The notes below the pieces were generated by a model. It searched no databases. It was not told the DNA's origin and saw only the letters and a program-made list of their open reading frames with translations. Positions 1 to 8,485 of a stretch of 64,000 nt of DNA are shown here, in pieces. The DNA lies in NCBI GenBank assembly GCA_964657325.1, contig CAZZVE010000002.1, positions 41,819 to 105,818 of the forward strand, read 5' to 3'. The translations under genes were made by a program, and so were the position numbers. Numbering within the stretch: the stretch's first letter is position 1; every line of letters begins with the position of its first letter. This DNA comes from JBBQVS01 sp964657325. Its GTDB lineage: Bacteria; Chloroflexota; Ktedonobacteria; Ktedonobacterales; Ktedonobacteraceae.

Positions 1-233
1 TGGCGCGAGCATCGATGATGGCTGAGCATCGTTATGAACCCGCGTTAAGCACGATTCTTCAGATGGAGGAGTGTATCGGTGTCATCAATGGGCTTGCGGA
101 TGCTGTGGATTGTCCAACACCGATGCTCGATAAAGCAGCACAGTATTATGAGGATGCGATCTCGTCTGGGTTAGGGAAAAAGGATGTCGCAGCCATGTAC
201 TCGTTTCTTGAGAATATGCTTGGGTCGCGTTAG
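1..233 (+). CDS. C-terminal end of a beta-hydroxyacid dehydrogenase-like NAD(P) oxidoreductase (partial)
   Basis: The reading frame is open from the window edge (codons from base 3) to a stop at 231-233, so only about the last 76 residues are present. They are all-helical and resemble the C-terminal substrate-binding domain of 3-hydroxyisobutyrate / 6-phosphogluconate dehydrogenase-like enzymes, with the usual late 'G.G.KD.A..YSFLE' ending. The Rossmann domain that would prove the family lies outside the window. The FAA hydrolase gene follows on the same strand after 39 bases, so the two are probably co-transcribed. The family call is by pattern only; another helical dehydrogenase C-terminus is possible. 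Confidence 0.5.
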   Translation, partial: ARASMMAEHRYEPALSTILQMEECIGVINGLADAVDCPTPMLDKAAQYYEDAISSGLGKKDVAAMYSFLENMLGSR

Positions 234-272
234 TAGGGGTAGATATCGTCTCAACAAGAGTGGAGAATATAG

Positions 273-1217
273 ATGAGTATAAAATATCAGTTAGGTACTG
301 CTCTCGTTTCTAATAAACAAAGCATTATTCTCGCGTCTCAAGAGAAGTTTTTTGACTTGGAGAGTCTTGTACAGAACGCGAAAGCAAATACTTCACTTTC
401 TCTCGATATGCGTGAACTCCCTGCTTCATTGCTAGAAGTGGTAGAAGACTGGCCTTATTGGAACGAGAAACTTGCGCAGGTTGTGAATACTGTCTTTACC
501 GATGGTGCCGCACAAGAAATTTCTGGTGCTTTGCGTCAAGACGAGTTACACTGGCTCGCTCCATTGCTGTATCCACGCAAACTAATTTGTATTGGAACGA
601 ACTATCAAGACCACATCGCCGAGATGGGAGTCACTCAGCGTCCCAAGTATCCCTATAGCTTCTTGAAGCCCGCGACAACCACGCTGATCGGTTCAGGCAC
701 GTCTGTTCAGCTTCCAGAGCAGGCAAAAATGGTTGACTGGGAAGCAGAATTAGCAGTCGTGATCGGTCAAAAAGCACATCATGTACGGGGAGAGGACGTG
801 ATGGCATGTGTTGCAGGCTACAGTCTTCTCAATGACGTGTCTGCACGTGACTGGATTGCTGAGGCACCACCATTGGGAATTGATTGGATCATGCAGAAAG
901 CTTTTGATGGCTTTGCCCCAATGGGTCCACTCATCACTCCTGCTGCTTTTGTCGCCGATCCGCAACGTCTTTCCATGACACTGAGTGTCAATGGACAGAT
1001 CAAGCAGAACTCGAATACTGCGAATATGGTCTTTTCTGTACGGGAAATTATAGAGCACTTGGCCTCAATTATGACATTGGAGCCTGGAGATGTGATTGCG
1101 ACAGGGACACCAGCCGGAGTTGGACATGGCAAACGTCCACCGGAATATCTGCACTCAGGAGATACGATGGTCGTAGAAATCGAGGACCTCGGTCAACTCG
1201 AAACACCAGTGACGTAG
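273..1217 (+). CDS. Fumarylacetoacetate hydrolase family protein
   Basis: This 314-residue protein has the FAH fold of metal-dependent hydrolases, isomerases and decarboxylases acting on 2-oxo or 1,3-dicarbonyl acids. Visible motifs are the opening IGTNYQDH, the metal-binding ExE in DWEAELAVVIG, the GYSLLNDVSARD segment, and the closing GDVIATGTPAGVG. The first ~90 residues are a small N-terminal domain, as in many FAH proteins of about 280-320 residues. A GGAG ribosome site sits just before ATG 273. The neighbour upstream is a hydroxyacid dehydrogenase remnant and downstream a cupin, which suggests degradation of an organic or aromatic acid. The exact substrate cannot be read from sequence. 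Confidence 0.85.
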   Translation: MSIKYQLGTALVSNKQSIILASQEKFFDLESLVQNAKANTSLSLDMRELPASLLEVVEDWPYWNEKLAQVVNTVFTDGAAQEISGALRQDELHWLAPLLYPRKLICIGTNYQDHIAEMGVTQRPKYPYSFLKPATTTLIGSGTSVQLPEQAKMVDWEAELAVVIGQKAHHVRGEDVMACVAGYSLLNDVSARDWIAEAPPLGIDWIMQKAFDGFAPMGPLITPAAFVADPQRLSMTLSVNGQIKQNSNTANMVFSVREIIEHLASIMTLEPGDVIATGTPAGVGHGKRPPEYLHSGDTMVVEIEDLGQLETPVT

Positions 1218-1289
1218 CACATGAATTTCTTATAATCTTTATATTCTGCGTGATCATGTTTGATGAGAGCGCAATCAGGAGGGTATGCT

Positions 1290-1826
1290 ATGAGTGATGG
1301 GCTTGTTATCCCACGTGGGCAGGGCAAAACCTTCGCGGCAGGCGGAACGGAGATTACGTTTAAGGTGACAGCCGAACAGTCAGCAACCACCTCTAGTTTT
1401 GAGATAGTTGTCCATCCAGGATACGACGTGGGTGCTCATGTGCATGGGCATCAGGAGGAACTGTTTTATATTCTTGAAGGTGAACTTGATCTCTTTGCCT
1501 TTGAACCTTTAGTGAGGACTGATGGAAATTGGCGGAATTGGCAATCACATACAGGTGCTCAAGTATTCCATGGAGGCCCAGGAAGCATGATGTTTGTGCC
1601 GCCCGGTTGCCCTCACGCATTCGCAAATTTCGGAAAGACATCCGCTCGGATGCTCTTTCAGGCTTCGCCTGTAGGCCATGAGAAGTACTTTGAGGAACTC
1701 CTCGCTATTTTGCGGAGAGGTGGGCCACCTGATCCCGGTGTCATTGCTGAGATGAGAAAACGCTATGATATTGAGCAGCTAACACCGCTCGTTCCGGGAC
1801 AAATTCCCCATTCGCATGAGCAGTGA
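1290..1826 (+). CDS. Cupin domain protein
   Basis: The single cupin barrel carries the first metal-binding motif H-V-H-G-H-Q-E-E followed by LFYILEGELDLF (around residues 50-70) and a second cupin motif near PPGCPHAFANFG. The start is placed at ATG 1290 because AGGAGGG (1277-1283) lies six bases before it. A TTG at 1260 is in frame but has no ribosome site. The C-terminal ~50 residues form a helical tail after the barrel. Proteins of this type include quercetinase-like dioxygenases and sugar or small-molecule binding proteins, so no reaction is assigned. It is the last gene before a convergent terminator-like hairpin. Confidence 0.8.
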   Translation: MSDGLVIPRGQGKTFAAGGTEITFKVTAEQSATTSSFEIVVHPGYDVGAHVHGHQEELFYILEGELDLFAFEPLVRTDGNWRNWQSHTGAQVFHGGPGSMMFVPPGCPHAFANFGKTSARMLFQASPVGHEKYFEELLAILRRGGPPDPGVIAEMRKRYDIEQLTPLVPGQIPHSHEQ

Positions 1827-1861
1827 GGATACTCACAACGAGATAGAGGATGAGAAGGTGA

Positions 1862-1887
1862 GCGGAGAAAGAATATCCTTTCCCCGC
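1862..1887. terminator. Terminator-like hairpin between convergent genes
   Basis: GCGG-A-GAAAG pairs with CTTTC-C-CCGC around a six-base loop, with one A/C mismatch. It lies between the end of the cupin gene and the end of the patatin gene, which converge. There is only a weak T-rich tail on the plus side. Confidence 0.45.
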
Positions 1888-1965
1888 CTGCGCATACTTT
1901 TGTAGCTTAGCATGGCATCCTGAATTAAGTCCTATATCATCGCGTGTCGCTCCGTTTGGGATAGG

Positions 1966-2856
1966 TTACTCTTCCCAAAAGTGCTTGACGCTCTCGGCAA
2001 GCAAACGACCCTGCTCACGGCCCGCTTGAGCTGAAATGGCACGTCGGCTGGCATCAAGTGCGTTCGGTCCTCTAGCGACTGCTGACGCTTCGTCTGGTGT
2101 AATCACCAGGACTTGAGAGCCAGTTCGTTCGAGTTCAGCCAGTTCATCTTCAAATTTCACAACAGGAGTCTTCTGCTGTGAGTCTACTGCCGAGAAGTCA
2201 AGCGTTTCAGCCCTCAGGATAAGCACACGCTGGTATCCTTTTGCGATATCAGCGTTGGTTCCCGAACGGACACCGCCATCGATATAGCGATGACTTCCGA
2301 TAGTGACGGGAGGATAGACACCGGGAACGGCGCAGCTCGCTGAGACGGCTTGTGCTAAGGGGACGCCTGCATCGCGGTCAAACTGGACCCATTCTCCCGT
2401 GTGGGCATCAACGGTTGTAATAACGAGTCGTTGTTGAGTCGGCCATTCCTGAACAGGTAGTCGGGACGCAATGATGTCCAAGCGTTCTTTCTCAGGCATG
2501 GTCTTCACGGCAAGTGCTGCTGCTCCGATAAGTGCTCGTGCTGTTTGAGCATCTGGTGCTCCACTTCCGGCTGCGAACACGTGCATAAGCTCGTTCATGT
2601 CAAATTGTACAACCTGTTCTTTCGTCTCCTCAAGCGGTTGCAACTGGCGTGCGTAGAGGTTTTCAAGGCTGAAACCACTCGTGATTTGTGCACCTACAAC
2701 TGACCCAGCTGACGTTCCCACGACCAGTTCCGCGTCGATCACCTTAATGCCTCCATCATAAAGTCCGAGAAGAATACCCATTTCCCAGGCGATACCAGTA
2801 GTACCGCCTCCGCCCAGGACTAATGCTTTCGTATGTTGCTGCTCTACCTCTGTCAT
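1966..2856 (-). CDS. Patatin-like phospholipase / acyl hydrolase
   Basis: This is a cytosolic serine lipase of the patatin family, 296 residues. It shows the glycine-rich oxyanion loop GGGGTTGIAWE (residues ~15-25), the nucleophile elbow G-T-S-A-G-S with Ser49, and the catalytic aspartate in the D-G-G motif near residue 195, so the Ser-Asp dyad is intact. There is no signal peptide. A GAGG ribosome site precedes the ATG at 2856. Patatins hydrolyse membrane lipids or other acyl esters; the bacterial version here could act in lipid turnover. It is a stand-alone gene, convergent with the cupin and divergent from the luciferase-like gene. Confidence 0.88.
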   Translation of the reverse strand: MTEVEQQHTKALVLGGGGTTGIAWEMGILLGLYDGGIKVIDAELVVGTSAGSVVGAQITSGFSLENLYARQLQPLEETKEQVVQFDMNELMHVFAAGSGAPDAQTARALIGAAALAVKTMPEKERLDIIASRLPVQEWPTQQRLVITTVDAHTGEWVQFDRDAGVPLAQAVSASCAVPGVYPPVTIGSHRYIDGGVRSGTNADIAKGYQRVLILRAETLDFSAVDSQQKTPVVKFEDELAELERTGSQVLVITPDEASAVARGPNALDASRRAISAQAGREQGRLLAESVKHFWEE

Positions 2857-2954
2857 TTCTTGACCTCACTGCTTAAAAAAAGACATGACTATCAACTGCC
2901 TACATTGCTTATCTCTGAAAAGTATACCGTATCTAGCTTTGAAGCACCACTTAC

Positions 2955-2993
2955 TTGACGATTACTGCTCTTCATGCATACAATACTATAGTA
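2955..2993 (+). promoter_or_regulatory. Promoter of the flavin oxidoreductase-GH127 pair
   Basis: TTGACG (2955-2960) and TACAAT (2979-2984) are spaced by 18 bases and match the sigma-70 consensus at five of six positions each. A perfect palindrome TACTATAGTA (2984-2993) starts at the -10 box and could be an operator. The 5' leader to the start codon at 3112 is about 120 bases. Confidence 0.5.
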
Positions 2994-3111
2994 AGTAACG
3001 TACTAATAATTAGTGACAATAGAGGCACGTTTCCCTCTCTGCTGTTTTACACGTGCGGACAGCACTGTGTATGGTATATACTTTCACCATATGCAATGTC
3101 GCAAGGAGTTC

Positions 3112-4188
3112 ATGATGGAACTTGGTTTCTATACATTTGCGGATGTGATGGCTTCCCCGCAGACGGGTGAGACAATTAGTCCTGCTCAACGTTTACGCAA
3201 TCTCCTCGAAGAGATTGAACTGGCTGACCAGGTAGGTCTGGATGTCTTCGGGGTTGGAGAGCATCATCGCTCCGAATACGCGGCCTCAGTGCCAGCAATG
3301 GTACTAGCGGCAGCCGCTGAGCGCACACGCAAAATTCGTTTGACGAGCGCGGTTACAGTCTTGAGTTCGGACGATCCGGTCCGAGTGTTTCAGCAGTTTT
3401 CTACTCTCGATTTGCTCTCAGGCGGGCGTGCAGAGATCATGGCTGGTCGCGGTTCGTTCATCGAGTCGTTCCCACTCTTCGGCTATGACCTTGATGACTA
3501 TGAACAGTTGTTTGCCGAGAAGCTTGATCTGCTGCTTCGACTTCGTGAGGAGGAGCGCGTCACTTGGTCTGGTCAGCATCGTCCTGCCCTTGATGAACTC
3601 GGTGTGTATCCACGTCCTGTTCAGAACCCATTGCCGATCTGGGTCGCTGTCGGTGGCACTCCTACCTCGGTGGTGCGTGCGGGAATGCTTGGTTTGCCCC
3701 TGGCACTCGCAATCATTGGAGGGGAGCCAGCACGCTTTGCGCCATTGCTCAAGCTCTATCGTGATGCGGCTCAGCGTAGCGGACATAATGCTGTAGCATT
3801 ACCTGTGGGTATTAACTCGCATGGTTATGTAGCAGACACGTCGCAAGAGGCGAGAGACGAGCATGCGCCTTTCTATATGGCGATGATGAACAAGCTAGGA
3901 GTAGAGCGAGGCTGGTCCAAGATGAGCCGACGAGACTACGATGCGTCAAGTTCACCACGAGGCGCGCTTGTGATTGGGAGTCCTGAGGAAGTTACAGAAA
4001 AGATTCTCGTTCAGCACAAAATATTCGGACATCAGCGTTTCTTGATGCAGTCAAGTGTCGGCGCGATGCCTCATCGTCAGGTACTGCATGCCATTGAGTT
4101 GTTTGGAACCAAGGTTGCTCCAGTTGTACGACGAGAGACTGCCCAGGTTCCTGCATCAACCGAGTCAGCATTGGATACGCGTTTATGA
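3112..4188 (+). CDS. LLM-class flavin-dependent oxidoreductase (luciferase-like)
   Basis: The protein has the luciferase-like TIM-barrel: an N-terminal MELGFYTFAD strand, the GEHH motif after DVFGVGEHHRSEYA, the LTSAVTVLSSDDPVRVFQQFSTLD segment and the RAEIMAGRGSF motif. These enzymes use reduced flavin (FMN or F420) to oxidise a substrate. The start is set at ATG 3112 because AAGGAG (3103-3108) lies just ahead. The frame is open further upstream but without a ribosome site. The next gene (GH127) begins 16 bases after the stop, so they form a two-gene operon. The substrate is unknown. Confidence 0.85.
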   Translation: MMELGFYTFADVMASPQTGETISPAQRLRNLLEEIELADQVGLDVFGVGEHHRSEYAASVPAMVLAAAAERTRKIRLTSAVTVLSSDDPVRVFQQFSTLDLLSGGRAEIMAGRGSFIESFPLFGYDLDDYEQLFAEKLDLLLRLREEERVTWSGQHRPALDELGVYPRPVQNPLPIWVAVGGTPTSVVRAGMLGLPLALAIIGGEPARFAPLLKLYRDAAQRSGHNAVALPVGINSHGYVADTSQEARDEHAPFYMAMMNKLGVERGWSKMSRRDYDASSSPRGALVIGSPEEVTEKILVQHKIFGHQRFLMQSSVGAMPHRQVLHAIELFGTKVAPVVRRETAQVPASTESALDTRL

Positions 4189-4204
4189 GTCGAAGGGAAA
4201 TTCT

Positions 4205-6112
4205 TTGCATACGTCAACGAAACAACTGAGTTCCACATGGACACCGATTTCATGGAAAGCCGTGATTATCGACGACCCGTTTTGGACGCCGCATATCCAG
4301 GTCAACCGCGAAAACACGTTGCCTCAAGTGTACTCCTTTTGTGAGCAAACAGGCCGTATCGACGCTTTACGGCTAACTTGGAAACCAGGAATGGAGCCTG
4401 TACCTCATATCTTCTGGGATTCGGATGTTGCTAAATGGATTGAGGCTGCGAGTTATAGTCTCGCTACTCATTACGATGCAGCAATGGATGCACAGGTCGA
4501 TGAAGTTGTGCGTCTTATTGTGGCAGCCCAGCAGCCTGATGGCTACCTCAATAGCTACTTCACTGTTGTTGAACCGGAGAAACGCTGGACGAATCTACGG
4601 GATTGGCACGAGCTATATTGTGCTGGTCATTTGATCGAAGCGGCAGTGGCTCACTTCCAGGCTACAGGGAAGCGTACTCTATTAGACACAATGTGTCGCT
4701 ATGCAGACTACATCGAAACGGTCTTTGGTACTGCGCCAGGAAAGAAACATGGCTATCCTGGACATGAAGAGATTGAACTCGCGCTAGTAAAACTGTATCG
4801 GGTCACAGGAGAGCAGCGATATCTGCATTTAGGTCAGTATTTTGTAAACGAGCGCGGGCGGCAACCGCAGTATTTTGATGAAGAGGCGCGCATACGTGGT
4901 GACAATCCTGTAGACTATCAGCACAAGACGCACGAATACTCTCAATCGCATATGCCTGTGCGCGAACAACATACAGTTGTTGGTCATGCAGTTCGGGCCA
5001 TGTACCTCTACAGTGCTATGGCGGATCTCGCGCGTGAACTACGTGATCAAAGCTTGTTTGATGCCGATCAGCGTCTTTGGACCAATCTCTGCGCGACTCG
5101 TATGTATATCACAGGTGGTCTTGGACCCTCACAGCACAATGAAGGGTTTACAGCGGACTATGACCTGCCGAACGAAACTGCTTATGCGGAGACATGCGCG
5201 GCAATTGGCTTCGTCTTTTGGAACCATCGCATGCTGCAACTTGATTGCAATACACTCTATGCTGACATGCTAGAACGTGCTCTCTACAACGGCGTCTTGA
5301 GCGGTGTTTCGCTTGACGGACGGAAGTTTTTCTATGAAAATCCTCTGGCTAGTAGGGGTATGCATCACCGAGAGCAATGGTTTTTTGTCTCGTGTTGTCC
5401 GCCGAATATCGCACGACTCCTCGCGTCTCTGGGACAATATATTTATGCTGTGAACGATACAGACCTTGCTGTGCATCTTTACATTCAAAGTACAGCTCAG
5501 GTGGTCATAGGGAATAATGACGTGACTCTACGCCAGGAGACGACTTATCCCTGGAATAATACTATCACCCTACGACTTACTATGGATACGCCAACGAAGT
5601 TTGGGCTGAGATTGCGTATTCCAGGCTGGTGCAGGAAGGCACAGCTGAGAGTGAACGGAGATGAGTTTGATATTGCTAGCCACTTGGAACAGGGCTATGT
5701 TCGAGTGGAACGAATGTGGCAAACCGATGACAGGATAGAACTCGAACTAGCAATGCCAATTGAGCGTATATACGCGCATCCTCAGGTTCGCTGGGATGCA
5801 GGGTGCGTTGCCCTCCAACGCGGTCCTCTCGTCTATTGCCTCGAAGGTGCAGATACTACTGTTCCTTTACATCGCATTGTTGTGCCAAGGACAGCAGAGT
5901 TGACGAGCCAATTTGAACCTACTATGCTTGGCGGCATAACTGCCATTCATGGTAATGCTCTTGTTGAGGAGGTTGAAAGCTGGACGGAAATGCTCTATCG
6001 GTCTCAACCCCCTGTGTTGCAATCATGCACTATCACCGCGATTCCGTACTATGCCTGGGATAACCGCGAACCAGGTGAGATGCGCGTCTGGCTACGCGAG
6101 GTCGAAAGTTAA
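4205..6112 (+). CDS. GH127 family beta-L-arabinofuranosidase-like glycoside hydrolase
   Basis: GH127 enzymes remove beta-L-arabinofuranosyl residues from plant glycans through a zinc-bound cysteine nucleophile. The characteristic segments are present: DPFWTPHIQVNRE near the N-terminus, the E-T-C motif in YAETCAAIGF, and the Cys-Cys pair in SCCPPNIARLL. Together these supply the Glu/Cys/Cys/Cys zinc set known from HypBA1. The start is uncertain. The frame is open back to 4055 inside the preceding gene, but conserved sequence begins near codon 15 of the version starting at TTG 4205, which has an AAGGG site before it. No signal peptide is seen, so it probably acts in the cytoplasm on imported oligosaccharides. 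It is cotranscribed with the flavin oxidoreductase. Confidence 0.85.
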   Translation: MHTSTKQLSSTWTPISWKAVIIDDPFWTPHIQVNRENTLPQVYSFCEQTGRIDALRLTWKPGMEPVPHIFWDSDVAKWIEAASYSLATHYDAAMDAQVDEVVRLIVAAQQPDGYLNSYFTVVEPEKRWTNLRDWHELYCAGHLIEAAVAHFQATGKRTLLDTMCRYADYIETVFGTAPGKKHGYPGHEEIELALVKLYRVTGEQRYLHLGQYFVNERGRQPQYFDEEARIRGDNPVDYQHKTHEYSQSHMPVREQHTVVGHAVRAMYLYSAMADLARELRDQSLFDADQRLWTNLCATRMYITGGLGPSQHNEGFTADYDLPNETAYAETCAAIGFVFWNHRMLQLDCNTLYADMLERALYNGVLSGVSLDGRKFFYENPLASRGMHHREQWFFVSCCPPNIARLLASLGQYIYAVNDTDLAVHLYIQSTAQVVIGNNDVTLRQETTYPWNNTITLRLTMDTPTKFGLRLRIPGWCRKAQLRVNGDEFDIASHLEQGYVRVERMWQTDDRIELELAMPIERIYAHPQVRWDAGCVALQRGPLVYCLEGADTTVPLHRIVVPRTAELTSQFEPTMLGGITAIHGNALVEEVESWTEMLYRSQPPVLQSCTITAIPYYAWDNREPGEMRVWLREVES

Positions 6113-6166
6113 TACGGTCTAAAGCCTTTTCTTTCGCGACTAACAAAAACTTGTACGTTGGGCTAG

Positions 6167-7204
6167 CTACAAGCTGATTGTGCGCTGTTCCTGCTGGCTA
6201 CGTAAAGCAGCTTCAATGATACGAATAGTATCTCTGGCCTCTTCTGGCGCGACGGGTACAGGTTTGCCTTGCGTGATCGCTTCTACCACGCCCTGGTAAA
6301 AATGCTCATAGTGACCAGGAAGCGTTTGGACCTTGCCTGTAACGGCGAGGTCACCAACATCCATCGTCAGTTCTCCATACAGTGCTTCATCATCGCTTCC
6401 CCACGTGGAGTCACTTGGCAACCTCCCTGCTTTGAGGGCGTCTTCTTGTGGGTCAAGACCGTACTTAACAAAACTTCCCTTGCTACCATGAACTTGAAAA
6501 TGGAGTCCCGACGCACGTACAAGCGAACTCGAGTGCAAGATAACGGCTTGTTGTGGATAGCCAAGAACCAGATGAAAATAATCGTCCGTCTTCCCACCGA
6601 TTCGTTGCGTTCGGACATCAGCCCAAACCGTCCCTGGAAGACCGAATAAGTAGAGTGCTTGATCGATGAGATGAGACCCAAGATCGTAAAGCACTCCTGA
6701 CCCTGGTTCTGCTCTTTCTCTCCAACGGTCTCGTACTATGGGGCGATAGCGGTCATAATGCGCTTCATAGGTAGAAATAGTACCAAGAACGCCTGTTTCC
6801 AGCAGATGACGGAGAGTGAGAAAATCATTGTCCCATCGGCGGTTCTGATAGACACTGAGCAATACATTGTGCGTGTGTGCCAGCGCGATGAGTTCGTTTG
6901 CTTGACTTGAAGAGATCACAAAAGGTTTATCAACCACGACATGTTTGCCAGCCTCAAGTGCCTGCTTTGCGACCGGGTAATGCGTCTCGTTTGGAGTTGC
7001 GATTACAACGAGCGAAATGTCTTTGTCCGCGAGAAGCGCATCGAGTGTTGAGACGACTGTAACGGTAGGATATGTTCCCTGTACTTTCACTGGATTAGAC
7101 GATACAACGGTCTTGAGTTCGAGTCCTGGCACATACTCAATCAAGGGTGCGTGGAAAACTGATCCTGACATGCCGTATCCCACTAATCCAACGGAAATAC
7201 TCAT
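6167..7204 (-). CDS. Gfo/Idh/MocA family oxidoreductase
   Basis: 345 residues with an N-terminal Rossmann fold (VGLVGYGMSGSVFHAPLI), the ATPNETHYPVAKQAL strand-turn, and the conserved E/D-K-P motif (VVVDKPFVIS) that marks the family. The C-terminal alpha/beta domain has DLGSHLIDQALYLFG. These enzymes oxidise or reduce sugars and related polyols with NAD(P). A typical AAGGAG site lies about ten bases before the ATG. It is convergent with the GH127 gene, so it may process an imported sugar, but the substrate is not readable. Confidence 0.87.
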   Translation of the reverse strand: MSISVGLVGYGMSGSVFHAPLIEYVPGLELKTVVSSNPVKVQGTYPTVTVVSTLDALLADKDISLVVIATPNETHYPVAKQALEAGKHVVVDKPFVISSSQANELIALAHTHNVLLSVYQNRRWDNDFLTLRHLLETGVLGTISTYEAHYDRYRPIVRDRWRERAEPGSGVLYDLGSHLIDQALYLFGLPGTVWADVRTQRIGGKTDDYFHLVLGYPQQAVILHSSSLVRASGLHFQVHGSKGSFVKYGLDPQEDALKAGRLPSDSTWGSDDEALYGELTMDVGDLAVTGKVQTLPGHYEHFYQGVVEAITQGKPVPVAPEEARDTIRIIEAALRSQQEQRTISL

Positions 7205-7234
7205 TTGCTACTGCTCCTTTTTGCCTTCTTTGTA

Positions 7235-7534
7235 TTATACGACACGCATACCGATGACTTTGGAAGTGGGCAACATGCCTGCCTTCGACGTGCCACTGAG
7301 GGTATTCCCGTCAATGGTTACGTCGAACGTGAGGTTTAACCTCATTGGCTTGGTGATCGACTGCTTCCAGGTAAGTCGATTGCCAGCGAGAACTGGGTCG
7401 ATTAGTTGCGTGGTTTCCGCGTTGCCCTTCGCTATCCCTTTTATCATATCACCACTCTCAGTGAGTTCAAGGATAACGGATTGAGTGCCAATTGGAGTCG
7501 AGATTTTAATGTTCCGGGAACCTGTAATAGACAT
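7235..7534 (-). CDS. Small beta-rich protein of unknown function (99 aa)
   Basis: The start is at ATG 7534, preceded by GAGAGGAAA. The frame extends upstream but has no ribosome site there. The protein is a string of short beta strands of the type 'T..G.....L.L...GD.I.G...G.....I.....GN.LTW......P..L....VTIDGNTLSGT'. This matches a small beta-barrel-like repeat often found in unannotated proteins of soil bacteria. There is no signal peptide, catalytic motif or membrane segment. It lies 30 bases upstream of the Gfo/Idh gene on the same strand and 43 bases downstream of the DJ-1 gene, so it belongs to a minus-strand group DJ-1 - this gene - Gfo/Idh. Confidence 0.65.
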   Translation of the reverse strand: MSITGSRNIKISTPIGTQSVILELTESGDMIKGIAKGNAETTQLIDPVLAGNRLTWKQSITKPMRLNLTFDVTIDGNTLSGTSKAGMLPTSKVIGMRVV

Positions 7535-7577
7535 TGCTTTCCTCTCATTCGCTTGTTCGTATACATTGAGGCTATTG

Positions 7578-8237
7578 CTACATAGCGACAGCTTCGAGTC
7601 CCTTGTTTTGCCATACGGTTCCACGTCGCTCATACTCGAACATTTCCTCCACAACGCGGGCTATGCGAGGACCAAACTCTCGTTCGAGGAGATATAGACC
7701 AAGGTCTAAGCCTGAAGTGACTCCACCAGCAGTGACTAGATTCCCGTCATCAACCACACGAGCGCGAACTGGTATGGCACCTGTAGCACTGAGAACATCC
7801 ATACCCATGTGATGTGTTACCACATGACGACCTTCGAGCAGACCTGCCATCGCTAACGCAAGAGAACCACCGCAAACTGTCGCAACGAGGACTTTGGGAT
7901 TGTCCAGAGCTTCTCTCATCAAAGCAGGAAGGTTTGTCTCCATCGTCCTCGCCAATAACATAGGGATGGTGTCGATTTCTGGTCCACCCTCAGGTTGGTT
8001 AATTGGTCCCGCAGCCCCTGGTACGATGATGAGATCAGCGTTATCTGGGTCCAGAGTTCCTGTCGCATGTAGGATGAGGCCACCTGACCCTCCCGCAACC
8101 TCTCGCGGTCCTTCTACCGAAACTAGTTCCACGGTCAATGCTCCACTAACTGCAACACCTCCCGCCCACAATACTTCGTACGGTGCAACAACATCAAGTG
8201 GGTCAAAACCATCGAATAGTACAATTTGAGCATGCAT
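7578..8237 (-). CDS. DJ-1/PfpI family protein
   Basis: 219 residues with the class I glutamine amidotransferase-like fold of the DJ-1/PfpI group. The nucleophile elbow is V-C-G-G-S (around residue 118) and an acidic residue in the DGFDPLDVVAPYE segment matches the conserved Glu of DJ-1-like proteins. Family members include proteases, chaperones, glyoxalases and isonitrile hydratases; the last is the closest by the FDGFDPLD and TVCGGSLALA patterns. AAAGGA precedes the ATG. It points away from the GlxA regulator, whose N-terminal half has the same fold, so regulator and enzyme may sense or handle related compounds. Confidence 0.82.
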   Translation of the reverse strand: MHAQIVLFDGFDPLDVVAPYEVLWAGGVAVSGALTVELVSVEGPREVAGGSGGLILHATGTLDPDNADLIIVPGAAGPINQPEGGPEIDTIPMLLARTMETNLPALMREALDNPKVLVATVCGGSLALAMAGLLEGRHVVTHHMGMDVLSATGAIPVRARVVDDGNLVTAGGVTSGLDLGLYLLEREFGPRIARVVEEMFEYERRGTVWQNKGLEAVAM

Positions 8238-8449
8238 CTCTCAATCCTTTCATCAAAGCTTCGCAAACGAGAACGACAGGTTGCCGTTTTCTCTACTATA
8301 GAACACTTGTATTGTGTCGAAAAGTGGCTCGCTTGCCATCTATCAACGGATTTAAGCCAAATGGTGAGCAGAATGTTCAACAAAGAGCGATTTAAAAGTT
8401 GTTTTCAGAGCATTTAGCCCTTATCTCTGGCTTTTAAATAGCTTTGTGG

Positions 8450-8485
8450 TTGTCGAGAAGATAATGGAATGCTATAGTAAAATCA
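8450..8485 (+). promoter_or_regulatory. Promoter of the GlxA-type regulator, probably leaderless
   Basis: TTGTCG (8450-8455) and TATAGT (8473-8478) are separated by exactly 17 bases. Six bases later comes the ATG at 8485, where transcription should start. No ribosome site precedes that ATG, so a leaderless transcript fits both facts. Confidence 0.4.
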
